A stretch of DNA of 21,939 nucleotides. It comes from SMXL01 sp036985715 (GTDB lineage: Bacteria > Bacteroidota > Rhodothermia > Rhodothermales > UBA10348). This document shows, piece after piece, positions 14,963 through 21,939 of this stretch. A model generated the notes under the pieces. It did no database searches and had not been told where the DNA came from. It saw only the letters and a program-made list of their open reading frames with translations. The DNA lies in assembly GCA_036985715.1 (NCBI GenBank), contig BTQE01000051.1, positions 1 to 21,939 of the forward strand. The letters run 5' to 3'. The position numbers and the translations under genes are program-made. Position 1 is the first letter of the stretch. Each line of letters starts with the position of its first letter.

Positions 14963-17617
14963 CTACTTGAGCTCCTCGAACCAGTTTATCACGAAATGTA
15001 GTGGGATGGCTGGTGCTGCTGTGGAATCGGTTGTCGAAGGATCATCAACGATATCTGCTACAATGGCGCGCTCTCCGTCATCAAATACATCGAAGTATGG
15101 GACGGTGTTGCCAATAATGGCCTGTTCCTCCCACCCCTGAGACACGGAGAACTGTTCCCCTGGATCGATAGAAAATCTTTGTACAGAGCCGCCAAGGGTG
15201 AGCTCGAGATAAAACCTTCCATCGCTCGTAAATCTCGGGAACTGAGCGAAACCTTTGCTCATGTTTAACGGAAGTCCAGTACCATCAATCGGACGGACAA
15301 ATACGCTCAGATTCTGTTTGTATGCAACATACCTGCCGTCGGAAGAAATCTGAGGATTGAACATGGAAGATGGGATATCGAGCCCTGCGATCGTAATGTC
15401 TTTCCGCGAACGCCGATTATATACATTCAACACGCCGATTCCCGGCCCGGAAAAAGCAACGTAGGCGATCGTATTTCCATCAGCTGAGATGTCGATTTCA
15501 CCCTTCAGCGTTCGTCCTGACATGATACGGCGTTCTTCCCCTGATCCATCCGCCGCTCGAGCGTAGATGGAGTGAGGTCCACCCGGGAGCGAAGGCCTCG
15601 TATATGCCACAGAATCGCTACCGGACATCCACGTAACCGCATTGGGGCGATCACGGTTCAAATTTGTGATTAGACGGACCAGCTCCGATTCCAGGTCCAT
15701 CACCCAAACAGACCGGCCCCGTTGACCACCCGGCCCTTCGTGCTTTAATAATACGAGCTTTCTCTCGTCTGGGCTCAACTCGACGTCACTGTAAAGTCCG
15801 GCCTCGATGGGTAACCGTTGCAGAAACTGCGGGAACTGCAGAATGGCCGGAATGCTTCGGACCAACCTCGCCGCTGCACCGGTTTCACCGATATAGACCA
15901 ACGTACCGTTGCGGGAAATACCGACCCGATTCTCCACGACGCCCGCAACGACGGGAATTCTTGGTCCGGTTATTTCGAGCCGATCCACATCAAAGGGTAC
16001 AACCACGAGCCCCTCGTCGCCCACGACACCAGAAAGGTGGCCAGACGGTAAATATTGCACTCTGAATCCGGCAAAATTGATCGTTTTTAACACTTCTCCG
16101 GATTCAAAATCCCAAAAACGTACTTGAGAACGGGCCACTTCTCCCCGTTCCAGCGTTCCCATCACGGTTTTGCCATCCGGCAACAACGAAGGCCAGTCCA
16201 CGTCCTCCTCTCCCAATGTCGTGTCTATTCTCGAGATCTGAACAAGCTCGCTTCGGGATTCAGAGTATTTGAAGACGTTTTGTTTGTCCTCGAATACAAT
16301 CCAATCACCCGGCCCCCAATTGGCTCTAGGACCTCCTTCGCTCGTTGTGATGATCGAGACGGAAGTTCCGCCCTTGACTGGAATTCGCTCGATTGAAACC
16401 GTTTTCGTCAGCAGCAACCACTCGCCGTCTGGAGAAAACTCCACAACCGTCGTGCCTTCCGTCCCTTCGAGCTCATACGACTGTCCAGTTGAAAGATCCA
16501 ACACATGTACCAGATCCGACACGACGTAAGCTACATTCGTCCCATTGTCGGAGATATCGATGACGGTCGGTATAAAAGATGTAGGAATCGTATGGGTTAG
16601 CCGGAGGGTTGGACTTTTGTTGACCTGAGGCGAGTTGTTGGATGACACTATCCAGATTAGAACGACAAGTGCCGCACCGGCTGCCGCGCCGATCACTAAT
16701 CGTGCTGATCCGGAATGTGATGATTTCGATTTTGGGGTGACGCCCCCTGCGGTTGAACCAGACGGTCTTGCAATCCGACTCATCCCCATCGAACTCATAT
16801 CTACGGTTCGAAGATCAACGAGTAAATCCGAAATATTCTGATATCGGTCGTTCGCGTTTTTGGCTAACAGCTTTGACACGATCCACTCGAGACCCATCGG
16901 CACACCTGTACGCACGGCCGTCAAGGGCTCCGGTTCTTCGTTCAATATGGAATACACTGCAGCCTGTTCATATTCGCTGGCAAACGGAAGTCGCCCACAA
17001 ATCATCTCATAAATGAGTACGCCCAATGACCAGATGTCGGACCGACGATCGACCTCTTCTCCGCGGGCCTGCTCAGGACTCATGTAGGCGATGGTCCCAA
17101 GCGTCGAGCCAAGCTGTGTGAGCTTGGTCGACTGAGCGGTTTTGGCAAGTCCAAAATCCAGCACTTTCGCGTTGCCCTTCTTCGTGAGCATCACGTTGCC
17201 GCTCTTCACGTCGCGGTGGACAATGTTTTTCTCATGGGCGGCTTCGAGCGCGAGTGCAACCTGGGTTGTGATTTCGACGACTTCCTTGAGCTGCAGAGGG
17301 CCCTTTGCAATGTGCTCGGTGAGGGTCTCACCCTCGATGTACTCCATCGCGATGAAGGGCTGGTCCGCCTGGCCCTTGGACGAGGCCTCTTCGATGGCAT
17401 AAACGGTTGCGATGTTGGCGTGTTGAAGTTGGGCGGCCGCTTGGGCTTCCCTGAAAAAACGGGCCCGGTCGTCCTGGTTACCGAGTGTCGAAAGCGGTAG
17501 CAGTTTCAGCGCGACGGTTCTCTTGAGCTTCGTATCCTCGGCCTTGTATACCACGCCCATGCCGCCCCGGCCAATTTCAGCCACGATTTTGTAATGCGAA
17601 AGTTGGGTTCCGATCAT
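14963..17617 (-). CDS. Receptor-type Ser/Thr protein kinase with propeller domain (kinase 3)
   Basis: The protein has 884 residues. The kinase domain (about 9-272) is complete: IGRGGMGVVYK, VALKLL with Lys38, HRDVKSGN (134-141), DFG (154-156) and MSPEQARG (179-186). A basic, Ser-rich linker and a membrane span (about 306-325) lead to some 560 residues of propeller-like repeats (VEFSPDGEWLLL, VELSPDERKLVLL, DISADGNTIAYV, QISSDGRYVAYK). These are less regular than in kinases 1 and 4. The frame stays open 11 codons upstream of the chosen ATG. MIGTQLSHYK is nevertheless the better start: it aligns with the other kinases, it overlaps the kinase 4 stop as ATGA, and AAGGGA stands 9 bases before it. 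It is therefore the second gene of a tight two-gene unit with kinase 4. Confidence 0.93.
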   Translation of the reverse strand: MIGTQLSHYKIVAEIGRGGMGVVYKAEDTKLKRTVALKLLPLSTLGNQDDRARFFREAQAAAQLQHANIATVYAIEEASSKGQADQPFIAMEYIEGETLTEHIAKGPLQLKEVVEITTQVALALEAAHEKNIVHRDVKSGNVMLTKKGNAKVLDFGLAKTAQSTKLTQLGSTLGTIAYMSPEQARGEEVDRRSDIWSLGVLIYEMICGRLPFASEYEQAAVYSILNEEPEPLTAVRTGVPMGLEWIVSKLLAKNANDRYQNISDLLVDLRTVDMSSMGMSRIARPSGSTAGGVTPKSKSSHSGSARLVIGAAAGAALVVLIWIVSSNNSPQVNKSPTLRLTHTIPTSFIPTVIDISDNGTNVAYVVSDLVHVLDLSTGQSYELEGTEGTTVVEFSPDGEWLLLTKTVSIERIPVKGGTSVSIITTSEGGPRANWGPGDWIVFEDKQNVFKYSESRSELVQISRIDTTLGEEDVDWPSLLPDGKTVMGTLERGEVARSQVRFWDFESGEVLKTINFAGFRVQYLPSGHLSGVVGDEGLVVVPFDVDRLEITGPRIPVVAGVVENRVGISRNGTLVYIGETGAAARLVRSIPAILQFPQFLQRLPIEAGLYSDVELSPDERKLVLLKHEGPGGQRGRSVWVMDLESELVRLITNLNRDRPNAVTWMSGSDSVAYTRPSLPGGPHSIYARAADGSGEERRIMSGRTLKGEIDISADGNTIAYVAFSGPGIGVLNVYNRRSRKDITIAGLDIPSSMFNPQISSDGRYVAYKQNLSVFVRPIDGTGLPLNMSKGFAQFPRFTSDGRFYLELTLGGSVQRFSIDPGEQFSVSQGWEEQAIIGNTVPYFDVFDDGERAIVADIVDDPSTTDSTAAPAIPLHFVINWFEELK

Positions 17618-20337
17618 TTCGCGAATTCCCTTTTCAGGTGATCGGACCAATTCTGGAGCCAGACGATGCTCGATTCAGAATCACCGCCAGAATCAAAATT
17701 AATTCCAGTCGTAATAACAGCAACCGTCTTTTCGCCTGGCGAAATGTCGAACCCAAATACCCTGCCTCCAGGAGTGAAAAGCTGATCGGCATCTCCGAGA
17801 ACATTAAATGCGGGTAACGTTCGAACAGGGAGCCGATAACTGCGACGTCCTGAAAAATAAATACTGTTTCCATCGCCTGACCATCGCGGATAGACGCCCT
17901 GAACATCTGGTAAATCGAAAATCCTGGATCCGTCCACGGACGCAACCCTAAATTCGAATCCGTTTAAAATATTTTGATAAACGATGTACTGGCCGTCTGG
18001 AGAAAACTCGGATGCAACTTGATCTCCGCCAGAGGTATCAACCGGAGTTATTTCTTTGGTTTCCAGGTCAAGAAGCATCAGGTTTCGATCTCCACCGCGT
18101 TGACCCGACGTGAATGCAAGTAACCGACCATTCGGAGACAGACCACCAGCTACTGCGTTGGAAATAACAGGCTCAGGTGTCGAAGACGCGACAGGTCTTT
18201 TCCGATAAACATCGGAGGCGGAATCCGAACGAATGGAATAATAGACCCAGTCGCCGTCCCATGACCAGGTCGGTCGGAATACGTTAACACCAAACGTGAT
18301 TTGCGTCAATGACTGATCCTGCAGATCGTATATCGCCAAATACTCGTCATTGCCGCCGTCAACGGTGAGGACGAGCCGACTGCCGTCCGGAGAAAAAACC
18401 ACGTCGTTTATCTGAGAACCAGCCGGAATCACAAGCTGAAGCGGGTTCACTTCGCGTTTTTCTAGATCAATCAGATACAGCTGATCCGTAGAAGTAAACG
18501 GAGCGGTTGCAGATGGGATGTACAGTAAATCGCCATTCGCTGAAACAGAAAAACCGCCCCAGGCCGTCGTCTCACCCGTTAGGACTTCTTTGGGTGGACC
18601 GAGGAACTCGCCTGTGGCCGGATCAACGGGCCGAACAACCAATGTGCCTGAATCGTTACGCTGCTGATACGCGAGGAACCCGCCGTGAACATATTCCGGA
18701 TTCATGATGGGAGATTCAACGATTTCAACATCTTTCCCGTCTTCCATAGTCGTTCGTATCAACCAACTGGTTGCGGTCTGCACGTTGGCGCTCCTACTCA
18801 ATCGGTGTCCGAAGGTTATCCCGGATCCCGGAATGCGCGTCTTCCAAATGTTGACATAATCCGCTTCCAAATCACCCTGTTTGAGGGAAATCTGTTTCGG
18901 CTCGCCGGCGCCGAGAGTTTTTCGGTAGGTTGCACCACCCGGAACATCGTCGACAAAAACAAACGAGGCCGCACTCTCCCAGAATGAAACTCTTCCAGTG
19001 CCGGTCTGTCGTTCCGGAAGACCCGCCGGAATGACCACGGTAAATACGCCTTGATTGATACTACTGGTAAACGCTAAACGTGCCCCGTCTGGCGAGAAGA
19101 CAATCTCACGGTTTCCAACTGCTTCGCTTCCCTGAATGTATCGGATATCGCCTGCTGCCATGTCGCGTAGGAAGATGCCGTCCTGTCCGACAGTGTCTGT
19201 GCCGGAAAAAGCGAGGAATTCTCGCGTGGGTGACATCACAGGAAACCGAACCCGTCGCATGCCGGGGAGGTCAATCGTGACCCGCGTGAGCGGCTGTACC
19301 TCTGGCGCCCGTCGAAATACCAGAAATCCTGCCAACAGACCTAAAATCATTGTGAAGGTGGCTACACCGATGAGAGGCACCAGCGATTTTTTCGCCTGAA
19401 CCGAAGCCCGGGCTGGTGCCAGCGCCGATGCTGAGGAATGAACGGGTGCCATCGACGCCGATGAAATGCTCGACACGCCGGACGCCTTCAAGTCCAAATT
19501 GCGTAAGTCCACCATCAGATCCGATGCCGTCTGGTAACGATCGTTGGCATTCTTGGCGAGGCACTTGTTGACAATCCACTCAAGACCCATTGGCACGCCC
19601 GACCGCAGCGCTGTTAGCGGCTCGGGCGGTTCGTTTAGGATCGCGTACACCACTGCCTGTTCATACTCACCGGCGAATGGCCTGCGACCCGCAACCATTT
19701 CGTAGAGCATCGTTCCGAGAGAATACAGGTCCGTACGGTTGTCCACTTCTTCGCCGCGAGCCTGTTCTGGACTCATGAAAGCGACGGTTCCGAGTGTCGA
19801 GCCCATCCGGGTCAGCATGGTGGAGTGTGTCGTCTTCGCCAACCCGAAATCAAGCACTTTGGCCTTCCCTTCGGTGGTCACCATCACATTGGCGCTTTTA
19901 ACGTCGCGGTGCACGATATTTTTTGCGTGCGCTGTTCTGAGCGCATCCGCCGTCTCCACGGCCAATCGAACCGCTTCCGCCAGCTTCAAAGGGCCCTTTT
20001 CGATTCGCGTCTCGAGCGTTTCTCCCTCGATATATTCCATCGCGATAAAAGGACGCGGGCCATCTGACGCATTTAGTTCATTCCCATCTGCGTCCCTCAG
20101 AACGGCCTCATCGATTTCGTAAACCGTCGCAATATGGGCGTGCGTTAGCTGTGCGGCCGCTTGTGCCTCGCGAAAAAAACGGGCACGATCGTCTTCGCTC
20201 GCAAGCGCGGCGGCCGGGAGCACCTTGAGCGCAACGGTGCGGTTGAGCTTCGTGTCCGTCGCCTTGTAGACGATTCCCATTCCGCCGCGGCCAAGCTCCG
20301 AGACGATTTTGTAGTGGGATAAGCTGGAGTCAATCAT
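17614..20337 (-). CDS. Receptor-type Ser/Thr protein kinase with PD40/WD40-like propeller (kinase 4)
   Basis: The protein has 907 residues. The kinase domain (about 9-282) has LGRGGMGIVYK, VALKVL with Lys38, HRDVKSAN (144-151), DFG (164-166) and MSPEQARG (188-195), so it should be active. After a Ser/Ala-rich linker and a membrane span (about 319-341), the outer part shows many propeller blades: VFSPDGARLAFTS, VFSPDGSRLVLTV, GLSPNGRLLAFTS, EFSPDGQYIVYQ and RWSGDGNSIYFSG. The open frame extends 33 codons upstream, but MIDSSLSHYK aligns with the starts of the sister kinases, and the extra peptide looks non-coding and covers a TATAAT box. The first gene of the kinase 4-kinase 3 pair, its catalytic half is close to kinases 1 and 3 and more distant from kinase 2. 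Confidence 0.93.
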   Translation of the reverse strand: MIDSSLSHYKIVSELGRGGMGIVYKATDTKLNRTVALKVLPAAALASEDDRARFFREAQAAAQLTHAHIATVYEIDEAVLRDADGNELNASDGPRPFIAMEYIEGETLETRIEKGPLKLAEAVRLAVETADALRTAHAKNIVHRDVKSANVMVTTEGKAKVLDFGLAKTTHSTMLTRMGSTLGTVAFMSPEQARGEEVDNRTDLYSLGTMLYEMVAGRRPFAGEYEQAVVYAILNEPPEPLTALRSGVPMGLEWIVNKCLAKNANDRYQTASDLMVDLRNLDLKASGVSSISSASMAPVHSSASALAPARASVQAKKSLVPLIGVATFTMILGLLAGFLVFRRAPEVQPLTRVTIDLPGMRRVRFPVMSPTREFLAFSGTDTVGQDGIFLRDMAAGDIRYIQGSEAVGNREIVFSPDGARLAFTSSINQGVFTVVIPAGLPERQTGTGRVSFWESAASFVFVDDVPGGATYRKTLGAGEPKQISLKQGDLEADYVNIWKTRIPGSGITFGHRLSRSANVQTATSWLIRTTMEDGKDVEIVESPIMNPEYVHGGFLAYQQRNDSGTLVVRPVDPATGEFLGPPKEVLTGETTAWGGFSVSANGDLLYIPSATAPFTSTDQLYLIDLEKREVNPLQLVIPAGSQINDVVFSPDGSRLVLTVDGGNDEYLAIYDLQDQSLTQITFGVNVFRPTWSWDGDWVYYSIRSDSASDVYRKRPVASSTPEPVISNAVAGGLSPNGRLLAFTSGQRGGDRNLMLLDLETKEITPVDTSGGDQVASEFSPDGQYIVYQNILNGFEFRVASVDGSRIFDLPDVQGVYPRWSGDGNSIYFSGRRSYRLPVRTLPAFNVLGDADQLFTPGGRVFGFDISPGEKTVAVITTGINFDSGGDSESSIVWLQNWSDHLKREFAK
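17627..17632 (-). promoter_or_regulatory. Ribosome binding site of kinase 3
   Basis: AAGGGA on the minus strand lies 9 bases before the ATG at 17617, inside the end of the kinase 4 coding region. It supports MIGTQ as the start rather than the longer open frame. It is one of the few clear ribosome sites in the window. Confidence 0.55.
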
Positions 20338-20395
20338 GTTTGGCTGGGTGGCGGCCTCGGAACACTCTAGTTGGTTCCTAATGTCATCCGTGCTG

Positions 20396-20401
20396 ATTAT
20401 A
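20396..20401 (-). promoter_or_regulatory. -10 candidate for the kinase 4-kinase 3 unit
   Basis: TATAAT on the minus strand lies about 58 bases upstream of the kinase 4 ATG at 20337. At 17-bp spacing the -35 region is poor (ACGTTA). The box lies inside the longer open frame, which supports the shorter start. Confidence 0.35.
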
Positions 20402-20486
20402 CGACATTTCCGGCACGCTAACGTCGAAATATACATAAGGCGACTATCAGGCTGGCCATACCATCGTATTTATTATCCTTGCTATT

Positions 20487-20503
20487 TCGGCAGATAGTGC
20501 CGA
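20487..20503. promoter_or_regulatory. Operator candidate in front of the ATPase gene
   Basis: TCGGCA-GATAG-TGCCGA is a perfect 6-bp inverted repeat with a 5-base centre. It covers the place of the -35 box (20492-20497) for the TATAAT at 20515, a position typical for a repressor site. It could also influence the divergent kinase 4 promoter about 85 bases away. Confidence 0.45.
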
Positions 20504-20514
20504 TATTTCAAGGT

Positions 20515-20520
20515 TATAAT
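20515..20520 (+). promoter_or_regulatory. -10 candidate for the ATPase gene
   Basis: A perfect TATAAT lies 16 bases before the ATG at 20537, so the transcript would have a very short leader. No -35 match is seen at 17 bp; that position is occupied by the palindrome. Confidence 0.4.
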
Positions 20521-20536
20521 TAGGCAATTTGATCTA

Positions 20537-21718
20537 ATGATTCTCCCCAGAAGACAGACAGAAAGAATTGTCGGTGTGCTCAGTAATTTTCCGGCCGTAG
20601 CCGTTCTTGGACCGCGTCAGGTCGGAAAAACCACCCTCGCGCGCGAAATTGCCAGCGATCGGGAATCTATTTATCTGGACTTGGAATCGACTCCGGATCT
20701 TAGTCGGTTGTCCGAACCGGAACTGTATCTCCGCCTGAACGAGAATCGCCTCGTGGTTCTCGATGAAATCCATCGCGTTCCCGAAATATTTCGGGTTCTA
20801 CGCGGCTTGATCGATGATGGAAAGAGACGAAATCTCAAAAACGGCAGATTTCTATTACTGGGATCAGCATCTATCGAATTGTTGCGGCAATCGGGAGAAT
20901 CTTTGGCCGGTAGGATTGCTTTCGTGGATCTCGGTCCCTTTGACGCCAGAGAAATCGAATCGGGCTACAAAAATCTCGGAGGTACTAGCCGACTTTGGTC
21001 TCGGGGTGGCTTTCCGGATAGCTTCCTTGCCAGCTCCGATGTAGCGAGCGCGGACTGGAGGGATCAATTTATTAGAACATATCTCGAGCGTGATATTCCG
21101 CTTTTGGGACCTCGCATCCCGGCTGAAACACTCCGGCGGTTGTGGACAATGCTTGCTCACTCCCAGGGCGGCATCTTAAATCTGTCGGCTTTGGCGCGAG
21201 GTCTGGGAATTGACGGAAAAACCGTCTCCCGCTATATCGATCTTTTAACTGATCTTCTCCTGGTTCGACGATTGACTCCTTGGCACTCGAACACGAGAAA
21301 ACGACTCACTAAATCTCCTAAAATCTACATCCGCGATTCCGGAATTGTTCACACTCTTCTCGGAATCAAAAGCCTGAATGATGTCCTCTCGCATCCTGTC
21401 TCAGGTCAATCGTGGGAAGGATTTGTCTTGGAGAACCTACTGGCAGCAGCTCCTCAAAACACACTGCCAACCTTTTACAGATCTAGTGGAGGCGCGGAAA
21501 TCGACATTGTGCTAACACTACCAGGTGGAATGTCGTGGGCCATCGAAGTTAAAAGAAGCATTCAGCCCAAAACGGGAAGAGGATTCTATTCGGCCGTCGA
21601 GGAAATCCAACCTGAACGACAACTAGTTGTTTATCCTGGATCGGATTCATTCCCCGTTTCTCGTTCCGCGACGGCGATATCCCTATCCCAACTTATGGAC
21701 GAATTAATCTGTCTCTAA
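20537..21718 (+). CDS. AAA+ ATPase with DUF4143-type C-terminus
   Basis: The protein has 393 residues. The AAA_14-type ATPase has Walker A GPRQVGKT (25-32), Walker B LVVLDEIH (72-79) and a sensor-like LLLGSAS (106-112). Further on, GIDGKTVSRYIDLL (224-237) resembles a helix-turn-helix, and LTPWHSNTRKRLTKSPKIYIRDSGI is the typical start of DUF4143. Near the end, an EID (321-323) followed by AIEVK (335-339) matches the core of PD-(D/E)XK nuclease-like folds, common in this family. Such ATPases are widespread, often patchily distributed in bacteria and archaea, and of unproven function; a DNA-related role is only an inference. Full length for the family, it lies next to a tandem-repeat block, possibly at the edge of a mobile element, and has a palindrome before its start. 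Confidence 0.9.
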   Translation: MILPRRQTERIVGVLSNFPAVAVLGPRQVGKTTLAREIASDRESIYLDLESTPDLSRLSEPELYLRLNENRLVVLDEIHRVPEIFRVLRGLIDDGKRRNLKNGRFLLLGSASIELLRQSGESLAGRIAFVDLGPFDAREIESGYKNLGGTSRLWSRGGFPDSFLASSDVASADWRDQFIRTYLERDIPLLGPRIPAETLRRLWTMLAHSQGGILNLSALARGLGIDGKTVSRYIDLLTDLLLVRRLTPWHSNTRKRLTKSPKIYIRDSGIVHTLLGIKSLNDVLSHPVSGQSWEGFVLENLLAAAPQNTLPTFYRSSGGAEIDIVLTLPGGMSWAIEVKRSIQPKTGRGFYSAVEEIQPERQLVVYPGSDSFPVSRSATAISLSQLMDELICL

Positions 21719-21749
21719 CTTTCGCACGTTACACTCCGTCTATGTGTAT

Positions 21750-21864
21750 AATCCGGTTCAAATCGGCCACCCAATCCGGTTTAAATCGGCCACCTAATCC
21801 GGTTCAAATCGGCCACCCAATCCGGTTCAAATCGGCCACCCAATCCGGTTCAAATCGGCCACCC
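21750..21864. repeat. Five tandem 23-bp repeats, possible IS terminal repeats
   Basis: Five head-to-tail copies start at 21750, 21773, 21796, 21819 and 21842. Each begins AATCCGGTTC and ends ATCGGCCACCC. Copies 1, 3, 4 and 5 are identical; copy 2 has two C-to-T changes. There are no spacers, so it is not CRISPR. Read on the minus strand (GGTGGCCGATTTGAACC...), the unit recalls the repeated transposase-binding sites near the ends of IS21-family elements. That comparison is from memory; the element itself would lie beyond the right edge. Confidence 0.75.
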
Positions 21865-21939
21865 CTCGTGAGAGGAATTCTGGAGCGTTCTTGAGCGCGG
21901 GATAATCCTGTAATCTGACTCGTTTGCCCTTCTTTTTTC
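21827..21939 (-). CDS. Possible C-terminal tail of a gene entering from the right edge
   Basis: On the minus strand one frame is open from the window edge to a TGA at 21829-21827, inside the tandem repeats. It encodes a basic tail (KKKGKRVRLQDYPALKNAPE, then FLSRGVADLNRIGWPI). The last residues come from the repeats themselves. If the repeats are IS terminal repeats, this could be the end of the transposition gene. A second minus-strand frame is also open over the same bases, so this is weak. I cannot match it to IstA or IstB. Confidence 0.25.
   Translation of the reverse strand, partial: KKKGKRVRLQDYPALKNAPEFLSRGVADLNRIGWPI

Noticed and set aside
14957..14975. Bidirectional terminator between the permease and kinase 3
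   Set aside because: GGAGC and GCTCC can pair, but the stem is only 5 bp, overlaps the kinase 3 stop and is not followed by a T-run on either side.
17618..17650. Longer N-terminus for kinase 3
   Set aside because: The ATGA overlap, the ribosome site and alignment with sister kinases favour the ATG at 17617.
21750..21864. CRISPR array
   Set aside because: The units are directly adjacent with no spacers and no cas genes are in view.

Overview
The window is a moderate-GC bacterial chromosome segment. It is rich in eukaryote-like Ser/Thr kinases with external sensor domains and carries a large FtsX/MacB-type permease of the kind common in Bacteroidota-related lineages. Clear Shine-Dalgarno sequences are scarce. 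Together this suggests Rhodothermota/Balneolota or a similar Bacteroidota-allied group. That is inference from gene content; there is no rRNA or tRNA here, and Acidobacteriota and Gemmatimonadota carry similar kinases.

Layout. (1) 1-3423, minus strand: a CHAD-domain protein, an exported protein-L-isoaspartate methyltransferase (overlapping the CHAD gene by ATGA) and a multi-membrane-span spermidine-synthase-like protein that runs off the left edge. They read as one operon, with a promoter candidate near 3500. (2) About 3540-4547: a gene-poor stretch with an apparent decayed gene (signal peptide followed by an in-frame stop) and AT-rich DNA. (3) 4548-9920: two divergently transcribed receptor-type Ser/Thr kinases, one with a PD40/WD40-like propeller region and one with a TolB-like plus TPR region. 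(4) 10051-12321: an MscS-family channel and a cyclopropane fatty acid synthase, convergent and overlapping by 9 bp. (5) 12555-14945: an FtsX-type permease with no ATPase partner in view. (6) 14963-20337, minus strand: two more propeller-bearing kinases that overlap by ATGA, so they are probably made together. (7) 20537-21718: an AAA+ ATPase with a DUF4143-type C-terminus, behind a palindromic operator candidate. (8) 21750-21864: five tandem 23-bp repeats resembling insertion-sequence terminal repeats (IS21-like at best), with a possible coding tail entering from the right edge.

The theme is envelope sensing and adaptation. Four one-pass membrane kinases share a conserved cytoplasmic catalytic half and have divergent outer halves. 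Around them lie envelope genes: tension channel, lipid modification, FtsX export, and exported protein repair. No kinase substrate can be named from sequence. The most unusual item is the four-kinase cluster with its co-translated pair. Several short palindromes near starts are candidate regulatory sites but remain unproven.
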